Shown here in pieces: positions 34,720 through 44,202 of a stretch of 64,000 nt of DNA; within the stretch, counting starts at the first letter, position 1; every line of letters begins with the position of its first letter. The notes under the pieces are model-generated. The model was given only the letters and a program-made list of their open reading frames with translations, ran no database searches and had not been told where the DNA came from. The translations under genes were made by a program, and so were the position numbers. The stretch comes from Nostoc sp. XA010 (GTDB taxonomy: Bacteria; Cyanobacteriota; Cyanobacteriia; Cyanobacteriales; Nostocaceae), in contig NZ_JAIVFX010000006.1 in the NCBI RefSeq assembly GCF_020829625.1, forward strand, positions 124,001 through 188,000, read 5' to 3'.

Positions 34720-35703
34720 TTAAACAAGTCTCAAATCAGGATAATTTGCCAGTACATCATCAGATGTCAAAGTATCATTTTCAGCTTGCGGAGTCCAAAG
34801 AACTTCAATTGCCAGAAGTTTCTCACTGGGGATACTACCAATTTGCCGCAAAGCTTGACGCAAATCATCAGCACTGTTAATCGCTGTGGGGATTTCAAAC
34901 TTACCTAGTGTCGCCGCCAGCAAGGTGACGATAATATATTCACCAGGGCCTTCGGTAAACAGGCGAGTGGGGTTGTCGAGTTCACCAGCCGGAGGTAAAG
35001 CATCTTTGGCAAGGGCTGCTCTTAGCTGGTTGTTGACGTTAGAAATAGTTTCTTCGCTAAACTTGCTGCGTTCTGCCAGTGACAGCCGATTAAACTGACT
35101 TTCAGCTGAATTTAAACTGGCTTGTTGAGTGCCACCACCTGCATATACAAAGTATTCGGGATGGCGGAGTAAAGCTAGGCTGGCTTCTTGTAGAACTTCT
35201 GCTCTCCCCTCTGGGGTGTTGGTATCAGCAGTTTCAGCAATGTGGTTGAGTTCATTTTGCAATTCACGGGCTTGAGCTAACAAACCTACTTGCAAACGAG
35301 TCACAGAAACCGCAGAATTACTGGTGTAATCTGCTTCTCCAGTTTCACCGCCAGAGACGCGGCGGAAAGTTTGCAATATGAAATTAGCGATCGCAAAGAA
35401 GATTAAGATGCTAAATAGACCACCAAATCCTCCCCCAATACCCCAGAAGGGAAGTAGGAAGGGAAAGCCAAAACCACCACCAAAACCACCACCAGGATAG
35501 TATCCGCCTCCGCCAGGAGGTGCATAGGTGCGCGGTGTATAGGTGCGGCTGGAAGGTACTCTAAAGGAGCCACCACCGATTCGACCCCCACTGCGGGCCG
35601 CTAATGCTCCATCGGCGTGGCTAAGAGCCAAAGTTAACACCAGTCCTAGCGCTAACAAGCTTTTTAACAGTGGTTTGATGGTTTGTTGTAGTTTTTTACG
35701 CAT
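34720..35703 (-). CDS. DUF1517 membrane protein
   Basis: The 327-residue protein has a signal peptide (about 1-36, LALGLVLTLALSHADGALAA), an Arg/Gly-rich region (RSGGRIGGGSFRVPSSRTY, GGGGYYPGGGFGGGFGFP), a membrane segment LLPFWGIGGGFGGLFSILIF near 85-105, and a C-terminal domain from VSVTRLQVGLLAQARELQNE to the end, the DUF1517 hallmark. Plant and cyanobacterial members are thylakoid or envelope proteins of unknown function. It is monocistronic with its own terminator. Confidence 0.88.
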   Translation of the reverse strand: MRKKLQQTIKPLLKSLLALGLVLTLALSHADGALAARSGGRIGGGSFRVPSSRTYTPRTYAPPGGGGYYPGGGFGGGFGFPFLLPFWGIGGGFGGLFSILIFFAIANFILQTFRRVSGGETGEADYTSNSAVSVTRLQVGLLAQARELQNELNHIAETADTNTPEGRAEVLQEASLALLRHPEYFVYAGGGTQQASLNSAESQFNRLSLAERSKFSEETISNVNNQLRAALAKDALPPAGELDNPTRLFTEGPGEYIIVTLLAATLGKFEIPTAINSADDLRQALRQIGSIPSEKLLAIEVLWTPQAENDTLTSDDVLANYPDLRLV

Positions 35704-36555
35704 AATACAATCGCTTGGAAAACTGAATTATTTATGATTTCTCCCCATGCTGGTAGGAGTGTTTCAATCTGTCGTTAACGCCAGCTCGTAAAAGCTTGCT
35801 TTGTAGCATTCACGTAGCATTCACTTTTAAAGGCTACATATTCAATCTACCGCGTCTTCTGTTCGGTAGGCAGGGATCGCAGGGGGGATTTCTCGACTGG
35901 GGAACCGTACCTTAAGATATGTTCACAATTACAGAAACTATTGCTGCTAGGTTTTGGAATAGCACTTTCAGGCTCCAGTCTGGAATTATACAGATGCTTT
36001 TAATTTTTAATGATTATTTTGACTAATTTTTTAATACTTCACCCTACTTATTTAATCGAAGGTGGGAGGATATTTTTTAATTAAAAGTAGTATTTATTAC
36101 ATTCAATAACCTTAAACTTACTTTTATACAATAGGCAAAAAAGTGTCCATAATGCTCATCATTAAACGCAGCCAGACGCTAGATAACTCTCAAGTACTGA
36201 TCAAATTTTTTGGTATTTTGGCACAACAGCCTAGAAGATTCAGGATATTCTATTGAACGTAGCTAGATTTCGTAATTTTCGCAACATTTGTTTACTGATT
36301 AACTTAGCTATATACAAGTCTTAGCTTTGATTTATTGTTCATGATGCACAGAAATTCTCAAGTAGTGAGAAATTTAGAGCAAAAATAAAATCAACACAAT
36401 AAAAAAACAATCTTCCTGGCTAATTTTGTAAAATCGGCTTCAAATTTGTCTCCCACATTCGTTTTAAAAGAAATAAAATAAGAATTAAGGCTTTGAAAAT
36501 AATCCTAATTGTAAATAAATTAAAAATTATTTGAAGTAAAGTTATCAGCTTTATT
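35704..36555. other. 852-base gap, nothing coding seen
   Basis: Divergent promoters for the DUF1517 gene and the glycosyltransferase should lie here. A short direct repeat GTAGCATTCAC occurs twice at about 35806-35832. The rest is AT-rich without recognised repeats. Confidence 0.5.
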
Positions 36556-37773
36556 ATGGAACATATTTCTCAACTAACAGCCGAAATCAGAGACAAAGCT
36601 GCATACCCAGATATCCTAGTCATATCCCGGATATTTCTGCCGAAAGAAGCTGTAATTGGGGAATATATCTATAATCGCTGTCTCCAAGATCCAGAACGAG
36701 TGATTGTGCTGGCGGCTAGTTGCTCAGGAGATAAAGTATTTGATCAAGGTCAACAGTTTCCGGTGTATCGCTGGTTTTATCCTAGATACTGGCGTAGTGG
36801 CTTTGTGGGAAGTATCCTGAAGCCTTGGGTAAATATCGTCTGCTCATTTGTCCTAGCAATCAGACTTTATTTTCGCTATCACTACCGTTATATAGAGTGG
36901 GGCCACGGCTATGATTTCCCTTCGCTGTTGCTATTGAGCTATTTCTTACCTATTCGCTATTTTATCTATCTGCACGGCGATGATTTTCATGGTACTTTAC
37001 ACAATCCCGTGCTGCGATCGCTATTTAGATTAACACTCAAACGCGCTGAAGGTATTGTTTGTAATAGTTCTTATACAAGAGACTACCTCAGAACTGCTTT
37101 CCGATTAGATACTCCTACCCATGTCATTAACCCAGTCATCAGACCAGAAAAATTTGGTAATAATGTAGCGAGTCCCAGCAGCCTGGATGATTTACGTGTT
37201 CGGGTGCGTCAGGCGTACAATATTCCCGATTCAGCAATAGTAATTCTCTCCATAGGAAGGCTAGTAAAACAGAAAGGTTTCGACCGAGTAATTGATAACA
37301 TCCCACTATTGCTAACTTTTGGGGTGGATGTCCACTATATAATCTGCGGTCAAGGGTCAAGCGAATCGGAACTGAAATCTCTGGCGCATCGTTTGCGGGT
37401 AGATAAGCGCGTCCACTTTGCCGGATATGTGCCTGAGCGAGAATTAGCAGGTTATTATGCTGCTTGCGATATATTTGCCATGCTGACTTTATTGGATACT
37501 AAATCTAATAGTATGGAAGGTTTTGGTATGGTTTATTTAGAAGCAAGTTACTTCGGTAAGCCTGTAATTGCTCCTCGCTTAGGCGGTGTTCTAGACACAG
37601 TTCAGCATGAAGAGAATGGCATACTAGTTAATCCCAATTCTGGTTATGAAGTGTTTCAAGCTTTCAATCGGTTGTGTAAAGATCAGCAACTACGTGAGCA
37701 ACTCGGCCGCAAAGGTAAAGAATTAGCCAAGCGTAGAACCCTTCATCGATCGCTGTATAAATCAGAGGGATAA
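36556..37773 (+). CDS. glycosyltransferase family 4 (GT-B fold)
   Basis: The 405-residue protein has a GT-B fold: PDILVISRIFLPKEAVIGEY near 18-37 in the N-domain and, in the C-domain, ILSIGRLVKQKGFDRVIDNI near 229, HFAGYVPERELAGYYAACDI near 293, and the nucleotide-sugar EGFGMVYLEASYFGKPVIAP near 322-341 (E-x7-E). It should transfer a hexose from a nucleotide sugar to a polysaccharide or lipid. No other polysaccharide gene is adjacent. The C-terminus (RRTLHRSLYKSEG) looks slightly abrupt compared with the family. Confidence 0.9.
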   Translation: MEHISQLTAEIRDKAAYPDILVISRIFLPKEAVIGEYIYNRCLQDPERVIVLAASCSGDKVFDQGQQFPVYRWFYPRYWRSGFVGSILKPWVNIVCSFVLAIRLYFRYHYRYIEWGHGYDFPSLLLLSYFLPIRYFIYLHGDDFHGTLHNPVLRSLFRLTLKRAEGIVCNSSYTRDYLRTAFRLDTPTHVINPVIRPEKFGNNVASPSSLDDLRVRVRQAYNIPDSAIVILSIGRLVKQKGFDRVIDNIPLLLTFGVDVHYIICGQGSSESELKSLAHRLRVDKRVHFAGYVPERELAGYYAACDIFAMLTLLDTKSNSMEGFGMVYLEASYFGKPVIAPRLGGVLDTVQHEENGILVNPNSGYEVFQAFNRLCKDQQLREQLGRKGKELAKRRTLHRSLYKSEG

Positions 37774-38293
37774 ACGCAATTTTGCAAAATTAATTCACGT
37801 TGAGCGAATGCCAAAAGCTAATATCACTAAAGCACGGGTTAAATCCAGCTATCATGTCAATTAACCAGACAAATTTTGTCATTCACCTTAAAACTGTTTA
37901 ATAACTTTCTAAAAAGAATAATATAGGCGACTGGAAATCGATTCTATCTAAGCAAACTCTGCCTCCGCGCACTAATGCTAAAATAGGGATTTTAATTTTA
38001 TTTGATGAGAGTATTTTAAAAAACTTTACACGCTGCTTTAACTAATTGTGGCAAGAATACAGCAGCCTGCCAAAGCAATTACCGCTTTTATCTGCGCCTC
38101 TGTGTAAGATTAATACAAGTGCTATTGATAAATAACTTATTAATACTAATTCCCGAAAAGCCTGATACATATATATTATAATGGCATTGCTATGCCATTA
38201 CCAACTCATTTGTATGATTCTTCAATTTAAATTGTATAATCAATAGCTTTGAAAATGAGCAATATTGCAGTGTAGAATCTTGCTGGTGATTCT
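37774..38293. other. 520-base gap with a dispersed repeat
   Basis: No gene is supported. AAATCCAGCTATCATGTCAA then TTAA at 37841-37864 is nearly identical to AAATCCAGCTACTATGTCAA with TTAA at 52993-53016. A CGCCTC...GTGTAAG fragment is present near 38094. Confidence 0.5.
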
Positions 38294-39217
38294 ATGAAAT
38301 ATGCAATGAAAAATATCTTGTTTAGTATATGGCCATCTCTTCGGCGTTACCGAACGCAAGCTATTATCTTTACAGTTATTGGATGTCTTATTGTATTAAG
38401 TTTGATTACTTTTGGAGCAATGTATGTTGTGGCTCAACCTCCTTCAACCTCATCTGAACGTCCAGCAATACTCGCTGTTAAAACGCCAAATTTGGGGCGA
38501 CACTTTCAAGAATTCGGGCGTGAAGGTTCAATCTTGATTTACGACTCAAAAAATAACCGCTTTTATGAACATAATCCTCAACGTAATGCAACTGCGATCG
38601 CTCCAGCTTCAACATTCAAAATTTTTAACGCTTTGGTAGCTTTAGAAACAGGTGTAGTTCCTGATGATGTGGCGGTTCTGACTTGGGATGGAGTTCACCG
38701 AGAGATTGATGCCTGGAATCATGATACGAATTTGCGTCAAGCCTTTAAAGATTCAACTGTTTGGTTCTATCAAGTACTAGCACGTAGGGCTGGATATGAA
38801 CGAATGCATCAATTTATTAACAAAGTAGGTTACGGGAACCGTCAAATTGGCACAGCCGCAGACATTGATCGTTTTTGGCTACAACAGCAGATATTGCAAA
38901 TTACACCCAAAGAGCAAATTAAGTTTTTGCAACGGTTATATCAAGGCGATTTACCTTTCTCCCAAAGGACAATAAATCTTGTTAAAGACATTATGGTACG
39001 CGAACAAACTCCAGACTACATACTGCGGGGGAAGACGGGATGGTTAACAACTACCAAACCAAATATTGGTTGGTTCGTGGGTTATTTAGAGCAAAATAAT
39101 AACGTCTACTTTTTCGCAACAACCCTTGATATGGATAAAGCAGAGGATGCACCCGCCCGCATCGAAATTACACGACGCAGCCTCAAGGATTTGGGCTTAC
39201 TAGCTCAAATCAACTAA
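38294..39217 (+). CDS. class D (OXA-like) beta-lactamase homologue
   Basis: The four class D signatures are all present: the nucleophile S106 and carbamylation lysine in PASTFK (104-109), S-x-V as DSTVW (153-157), Y-G-N at 180-182, and K-T-G at 247-249 followed by W. An N-terminal membrane segment (AIIFTVIGCLIVLSLITFGA, about 23-42) suggests anchoring in the cytoplasmic membrane or an uncleaved signal. The length of 307 fits OXA enzymes plus this anchor. Start may be Met1 or Met5. It is an intrinsic gene surrounded by housekeeping genes with no mobile element beside it; its 3' end overlaps the thiS stop by 4 bases. Confidence 0.88.
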   Translation: MKYAMKNILFSIWPSLRRYRTQAIIFTVIGCLIVLSLITFGAMYVVAQPPSTSSERPAILAVKTPNLGRHFQEFGREGSILIYDSKNNRFYEHNPQRNATAIAPASTFKIFNALVALETGVVPDDVAVLTWDGVHREIDAWNHDTNLRQAFKDSTVWFYQVLARRAGYERMHQFINKVGYGNRQIGTAADIDRFWLQQQILQITPKEQIKFLQRLYQGDLPFSQRTINLVKDIMVREQTPDYILRGKTGWLTTTKPNIGWFVGYLEQNNNVYFFATTLDMDKAEDAPARIEITRRSLKDLGLLAQIN

Positions 39218-39426
39218 CCACCACCAACAATAGTTACCACTTCTAAGCGATCGCCTGGTTGCACTTTTGTTTGCAGCCAAAACTGGCGATGTAAAATTTC
39301 GCCATTATACTCCAGAGCCACCAAGCGGGGGTTAAAACCCAACTGTTGGAGCAAGTCAGGTAAAGAAGTTTGAAACGAACAGTTATGGGTTTCCCCATTT
39401 ACCTGAATGGTAATCTCATTAGACAT
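39214..39426 (-). CDS. thiS: sulfur carrier protein for thiazole synthesis
   Basis: ThiS is adenylated and thiocarboxylated at its C-terminal glycines and donates sulfur to the thiamine thiazole ring. From ATG 39424-39426 the 70-residue product is MSNEITIQVNGETHNCSFQT...RLEVVTIVGGG, a beta-grasp fold ending in the diagnostic GG. An upstream in-frame start would add 16 residues without family match. It is 64 bases downstream of thiE on the same strand, so the two form a thiamine operon. Its stop overlaps the beta-lactamase stop on the other strand. Confidence 0.93.
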   Translation of the reverse strand: MSNEITIQVNGETHNCSFQTSLPDLLQQLGFNPRLVALEYNGEILHRQFWLQTKVQPGDRLEVVTIVGGG

Positions 39427-39490
39427 AATATGTGGGAAGTGGGGAATTAGGTATTGGTTACTTACTTTGGACAAATGACAAATGACTCTT

Positions 39491-40606
39491 TTAAAATTCT
39501 GGTTTAATGCGATTGAGTTGGGAGAGCAAATATTGAGTCACTAGGGTAGGCTGTTCGGCTTGCATGAGCGATCGCACTACCGCTACACGTTCGGCTCCAG
39601 CATCGATCACATCATTGATATTATTGGCATCTATTCCCCCAATGGCAAACCAGGGAATTGAGCAATTTTTGGCAGCATAGCTGACATATTGTAAACCTGT
39701 TGCAACCTTACCTAATTTTGTGGGAGTTTCATAAACTGGCCCCACGCCAATGTAATCTACACCTTCAGCAATTGCTGCTTGCATTTCTTCTTTATTTGTG
39801 GTAGAAAGACCTATCAGACGCTGCGAACCGAGTAATTGCCGAGCAACAGCAATAGGCATATCTTGTTGTCCCAGATGCACCCCATCTGCATCGACAGCTA
39901 AAGCTACATCCACGCGATCGTTAACAATGAACAAAGCACCGTAGATATGGCATAACTGCCGGAGTTTTCTGGCTTGTTCTAGACGCAAAGAATCATCGGC
40001 GGTTTTGTCACGATATTGTAAAAGCGTTAATCCACCTTTTAGTGCAGCTTCGACGTTATTCAACAAACTTTCATTAGGGGAAGTAACAAGATACAAACGC
40101 GATCGCCACAACAATTGATGACGCTGATGACCCATTAAACTACTTTCTAGGGTATAAACCTGATAGCGCATCTGCTTGCAAGCTTTAGCCATATTTGGGT
40201 GATAAAGCTTGCTGTATTCTTCCAACACCCGCAATGCTTCTTCTATCCGGCAAAAGTTAGCTTGCAACACCGATTTGATACTAGCTCGTTGTTCTTCTTG
40301 AGGATGGCTTAACTCAGTCCCAGGATCGCCTGGTGTATCTCGCGCCGCCCGCAATTCTGGGGTATGCCACTTAGCAACCTCTTGGCGCAGCCGTTTGCAT
40401 TCAAGAGCCAACTGGGCATTGTTCAAACCAAAGCGACACCATTCTTCAATAATTCGCAAGCCCTCACGAGCGCGATCTAAATTGGCATCTAAAATACGGT
40501 AGACAACTTGTTGTATTTGCTCTTTTTGGCTGTATGGCTCGACCATTACAACAACCCCGTTAGTGCTTTCATCGAAGTGTGAATTATCATATATCCTAGT
40601 AACCAT
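39491..40606 (-). CDS. thiE: thiamine-phosphate synthase with N-terminal ThiD2-like domain
   Basis: The C-terminal 210 residues are ThiE: YLVTSPNESLLNNVEAALKG, QYRDKTADD, FIVNDRVDVALAVDADGVHL, GQQDMP, GLSTTN, GVGPVYETPTK and AIGGIDANNINDV, which together bind the pyrimidine pyrophosphate and thiazole phosphate. The N-terminal 150 residues (RILDANLDRAREGLRIIEEW, FCRIEEALRVLEEYSKL) are the extra helical domain, called ThiD2 in Pfam, that cyanobacterial ThiE proteins carry. ATG 40606 or the Met at residue 21 (40546) may be the start. No TPP riboswitch was found upstream. Confidence 0.94.
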   Translation of the reverse strand: MVTRIYDNSHFDESTNGVVVMVEPYSQKEQIQQVVYRILDANLDRAREGLRIIEEWCRFGLNNAQLALECKRLRQEVAKWHTPELRAARDTPGDPGTELSHPQEEQRASIKSVLQANFCRIEEALRVLEEYSKLYHPNMAKACKQMRYQVYTLESSLMGHQRHQLLWRSRLYLVTSPNESLLNNVEAALKGGLTLLQYRDKTADDSLRLEQARKLRQLCHIYGALFIVNDRVDVALAVDADGVHLGQQDMPIAVARQLLGSQRLIGLSTTNKEEMQAAIAEGVDYIGVGPVYETPTKLGKVATGLQYVSYAAKNCSIPWFAIGGIDANNINDVIDAGAERVAVVRSLMQAEQPTLVTQYLLSQLNRIKPEF

Positions 40607-41307
40607 AGTTAATTAATTGCTTTTTTTTACTCAATTTTGGCAGAATACACGCAAAATAACGTAGTAGTGAGGGTTATGGGAAATTATCCCATGTTCTTAT
40701 AGGCAGTGATAAGGGTATGAGGCTACAGTTTGGCACTAAGGTTAGTCAAGTATTTTAGGGTAAACGACAAGCTTACCCTGACTAGCGCCGCAAGGCGGAA
40801 GTCAAAAATCGAAAGTCAAAAGTATTATGGAATCGGCTTTTTAGGGATTTTAAATGGTTGCTCTATTTACGCCGTGGCGTACTAGCCAGAGCGGATACAC
40901 TGGAAAATCCACAGTGGGCAAATTAAATTTGAGACTGCATGGATACTATTTAGAGAGCATTTATAAAGTAAATTTTAACTTTTAAATAGAACGCTTTCTC
41001 GTCCAAAATATTATCTGAGCCGATTATTAAAGCTCAAAGTATATATCGCCTCACTGATGGTCAACAAATTTGAGAGTGAGGGTATTTTGGCGATCGCGTA
41101 GCGTGTCCTTTAGGACAAGGTATTGTTAAACAGACACAATATCATTTATTACCCTGTCTTCAAAATCAATCGCCACTCGGTCAATATGTGAGTAATATTA
41201 TCGACATAATACTCTGAGAGAGTATAAGAATTGATGGTTACTTCCGAGGAGTTGTGTTAAATATGATTCACCATCGTGTGTTTCCTAAGTACCATAGGGT
41301 AGATATT
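40607..41307. other. 700-base gap with repeat fragments
   Basis: No gene is seen. GCGATCGCGTAGCGTGTCCT followed by TTAGGACAAGG at 41092-41120 is a palindromic-repeat fragment. Near 40668 GGGTTATGGGAAATTATCCC contains GGGAAATTATCCC, a small inverted repeat. Confidence 0.5.
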
Positions 41308-43215
41308 ATGCTTGCGAAGCTTAAGTTTCTGGAATCAGCAAGGCTTTTATTTTTTAGTTTATCAGTATTATCTTTTACCGTAGGCATGGGAGCAACAAGT
41401 ATGGCGTTCCTGGGTAGTGCGTTAGCGGAGCTGGCCGTTAGCGTCTCTGAAAGAGAAGCCTCTGGTAGAGAAGGCATCGCTCAGATACCATCGACACCAA
41501 ATTCAGCGCCTCTGCTTGAGAAAACAAATTCTCAGAACATGCTGTTTGTCAACCCAAATGGTGGAGATGACACAGGCAATGGCAGCGAATCCGCTCCTTT
41601 GAAAACGATTACCCAAGGGTTGCGATTAGCTAAGGCCAATACTGTAATTATGCTCTCTACAGGCACTTATAGCGCCGAGACAGGAGAAGAATTTCCTTTA
41701 ATATTGAAGCCGGGTATCTCAATTCAAGGCAACCCTAACAATCAAGGGAAAGATATTGTAATTCAGGGAGGTGGTGATTACCTAAGCCGGAGCTTTGCTG
41801 GCCAAAATGTCGCAATTGTTGGAGCAAACCAAACCTTGCTTACTGGGGTGACTGTGACGAACCCAAACCGCCGTGGTTACGGTTTGTGGGTTGAATCAAG
41901 TAATCCGGTAATCGCAGAAAATACATTTACTGGCAGTACCCAAGATGGTATTTCTGTCTGTGGTAATGCTGCACCTACTATTAGTAAGAATTCTTTTGCT
42001 CGCAATGGAGCCAATGGCATCACAATTGCTGGGAACTCCAGTCCCCAAGTGAAGGAAAATGTCTTTCACGAAACGGGTTTTGGCATCAATATTGCCCAAA
42101 ATGCCACTCCTGTAGTCATAGGGAATCAAATTCAAAACAATAGATCGGGAATTGTGGTGCAAGCAAATGCCCGCCCGATTTTACGGAATAATATTATTCA
42201 AGATAATAAAGAAGATGGTTTAGTTGCGATCGCTCAAGCAATGCCAGATTTGGGTAGTGCATCCGAACCTGGGGGTAATCAATTTCAAAATAATGCTCGC
42301 TACGACGTTAACGCCAGCGCTGCTAAACAGGTGATTTCTGCTGCTGGTAACAACCTTGTGAGCGATCGCATCACTGGTAAGGTAGATATCAACGGTACAA
42401 CAGCACTTGCAACCCAAAATTCTCAACCCACCCCTGTCTCTAACAATGTATTACGAGAAATACCAGCAAACCGAGAAATCACCTTCTCGGCTCCCGAAAT
42501 CTCTGAAACTACTAATAGGCAAACCAGCAACAGCATTTCAGCAAATAATCGTGTTCCTACAAAATTAAATAGTCAATTGCTGCCATTGTTGCCAGCCAAT
42601 GTGCCGCTTTCCACGTCTATATCCAATCAACAGCAACCCACCTCTAAAGTTGCCGGATTTCCTACTCCTAGCAGCTTGTCGGCTAGACAAATACCAAATA
42701 ACACTTCAAGAGTTGCAACTCTCAGCCCAGCACAGACACCTCATACACCACAGTTGAATTATGTGCGGATTGAGCCTAATACGATTGAGTTTACTGCTCC
42801 TGAGTACCCATCCAATTCAGTAGCACAGCCACCAGTTCCAAGTATGACGGATCAAACACAGCAGCCATTACCAATACTAGAAACTTCTACCCCGGCTGCT
42901 TCAGCACTTTTACCACTTCCTGATAACAATATCCCTATTGGTAATACTCGCAATATACAAACAAGTTCTGCAAGTATTCCTTATAGCGGTAACTCTGCGA
43001 CACAATTTGGTATACGTTATCGCGTAGTAGTACCATTAGCAACTGATAAAGATCAAGATTTAGTGCGATTCCTTGCTCCTGATGCGTTTCCCACAGTTTG
43101 GCAAGGTCAAAGAGTTATGCAAGCAGGAGTATTTAGCAGTGAATATAACGCTAAAGAAATGCTCAAAACACTCTATACCAAAGGTTTAAGAGCCATTATG
43201 GAGCCGTTGAATTAA
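41308..43215 (+). CDS. exported parallel beta-helix protein (DUF1565) with SPOR-like C-terminus
   Basis: The protein (about 635 residues from ATG 41308) has a signal peptide, then a DUF1565/NosD-type region: FVNPNGGDDTGNGSESAPLK near 83 and repeated 20-22-residue rungs such as NPVIAENTFTGSTQDGISVC and SPQVKENVFHETGFGINIAQ up to about residue 350. A disordered Ser/Thr/Pro linker follows and a 70-residue C-terminal domain (YRVVVPLATDKDQDLVRFLA, VMQAGVFSSEYNAKEMLKTL) like a SPOR domain. Signal-peptide-adjacent codons 41418-41473 look derived from a dispersed palindromic repeat. A cell-wall or polysaccharide-binding role is inferred. Confidence 0.82.
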   Translation: MLAKLKFLESARLLFFSLSVLSFTVGMGATSMAFLGSALAELAVSVSEREASGREGIAQIPSTPNSAPLLEKTNSQNMLFVNPNGGDDTGNGSESAPLKTITQGLRLAKANTVIMLSTGTYSAETGEEFPLILKPGISIQGNPNNQGKDIVIQGGGDYLSRSFAGQNVAIVGANQTLLTGVTVTNPNRRGYGLWVESSNPVIAENTFTGSTQDGISVCGNAAPTISKNSFARNGANGITIAGNSSPQVKENVFHETGFGINIAQNATPVVIGNQIQNNRSGIVVQANARPILRNNIIQDNKEDGLVAIAQAMPDLGSASEPGGNQFQNNARYDVNASAAKQVISAAGNNLVSDRITGKVDINGTTALATQNSQPTPVSNNVLREIPANREITFSAPEISETTNRQTSNSISANNRVPTKLNSQLLPLLPANVPLSTSISNQQQPTSKVAGFPTPSSLSARQIPNNTSRVATLSPAQTPHTPQLNYVRIEPNTIEFTAPEYPSNSVAQPPVPSMTDQTQQPLPILETSTPAASALLPLPDNNIPIGNTRNIQTSSASIPYSGNSATQFGIRYRVVVPLATDKDQDLVRFLAPDAFPTVWQGQRVMQAGVFSSEYNAKEMLKTLYTKGLRAIMEPLN

Positions 43216-43290
43216 TTGGGCATCCCTTCGGCTTCTCTACGAGACGCTACGCGAACGCTCAGGGCAAGTGGGCATAGGGCAAAAGGGGTG
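43216..43290. repeat. palindromic Nostoc repeat after the beta-helix gene
   Basis: CCCTTCGGCTTCTCTACGAG, ACGCTACGCGAACGCTCAGG forms the typical small repeat with GCTTCTC/GAGACGC elements. The reading frame through 43216-43431 is not a gene. Confidence 0.7.
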
Positions 43291-43450
43291 GAGGGGAAAG
43301 ACTTACATCCCCTCCAGTCTTTTTCCTCAATTTGGAATTTTGATGTAAGGGAACTCCAAAAAATAAATTATCTAATTTCTGGACTTCACCAACTTTGGGT
43401 GATTGGCGATCGCAGTTTGGATATGAATTAAAGAGCGATCGTTAACTGCT

Positions 43451-43714
43451 TCAGTCATCATAGTGAAATCGACAACTCAAAATGATGATTTCAGTTTCAG
43501 TCACTTCATACACTAAACGATGCTCATCCGTAATTCGTCGTGACCAATATCCGCTCAGTTCATGCTTTAGAGGTTCAGGTTTGCCAAGTCCAATAAATGG
43601 TTGACGAACAATATCGTTAATCAGGGTGATGATCTTGCGATGAATTTTCTTATCTTGTGCTGCCCAGTCGTTGAATTGTTCAAATGCCTCAAGAGCGAAT
43701 GTTATATTCTTCAT
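43451..43714 (-). CDS. yoeB: YoeB/Txe-type toxin
   Basis: From ATG 43712-43714 the 87-residue product is MKNITFALEAFEQFNDWAAQ, DKKIHRKIITLINDIVRQPF, GLGKPEPLKHELSGYWSRRI, TDEHRLVYEVTETEIIILSC and RFHYDD. The C-terminal EHRLVYEV and RFHYDD (catalytic Glu, Arg, His-Tyr) are the YoeB/Txe mRNA-interferase signature, so it should cleave mRNA in the ribosomal A site. It overlaps the end of its antitoxin by 26 bases, which couples translation. A longer in-frame start exists, but its 15 extra residues lie in the antitoxin frame. Confidence 0.92.
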   Translation of the reverse strand: MKNITFALEAFEQFNDWAAQDKKIHRKIITLINDIVRQPFIGLGKPEPLKHELSGYWSRRITDEHRLVYEVTETEIIILSCRFHYDD

Positions 43715-43979
43715 TCCATTCCTCAGGCGTAAAACTGACCAAGTTGGTCTTTGTTTCAATGTTTTGAATAGCGGTCATCAAGTGGTAACGATTGGCTTCA
43801 GTAGACAGCAAATACTCTGTCACATCTTGTTGAATAGATTGGTTAGCATTTGTCTCAACAACATCTTGTTCAACCAAAACAATCACTTCAACAACAGTTC
43901 CTTCCGCTAAATCAGACGTTTGAATCTCGATTTTGCCATCCTTGCCAACGACCACTTGCTGTTTAATGCCACTTAACAT
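43689..43979 (-). CDS. antitoxin of the YoeB-type toxin
   Basis: The 96-residue product begins with a short strand-rich region MLSGIKQQVVVGKDGKIEIQ and TSDLAEGTVVEVIVLVEQ, then an acidic helical C-terminus (NIETKTNLVSFTPEEWNEEY). The N-terminus is more like an AbrB/VapB- or DUF-type than canonical YefM, while the C-terminus would wrap the toxin. Its position upstream of and overlapping yoeB, with an ATG at 43977-43979, is the standard antitoxin-first layout. The operon is probably autorepressed by the complex. The exact antitoxin family is uncertain. Confidence 0.8.
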   Translation of the reverse strand: MLSGIKQQVVVGKDGKIEIQTSDLAEGTVVEVIVLVEQDVVETNANQSIQQDVTEYLLSTEANRYHLMTAIQNIETKTNLVSFTPEEWNEEYNIRS

Positions 43980-44202
43980 GATTAAACCCTCATGGTGCTA
44001 TGTTTCACATTAGTTTTAGCTTAACTTAGTATGATCGCAATGGCTGAAATGGTGAACGGGTGATCGCCAATATTGTAAGTTGGGTTTGGCTCACTCTGAA
44101 GACAGCCAGGGATTCATAATCTCAATATTCCTTCCATCGAGGGTTAGCTTTTATTCTTCAGTTTTGTTTAAGTCCCGTTATTCCTCTTATCTCCCCACTC
44201 CC

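Noticed and set aside
40607..40900. TPP riboswitch upstream of thiE
   Set aside because: I looked for a THI-box-like core on the minus strand before thiE and saw none.
43216..43431. 71-residue plus-strand frame after the beta-helix gene
   Set aside because: It starts inside a palindromic Nostoc repeat and shows no protein features.
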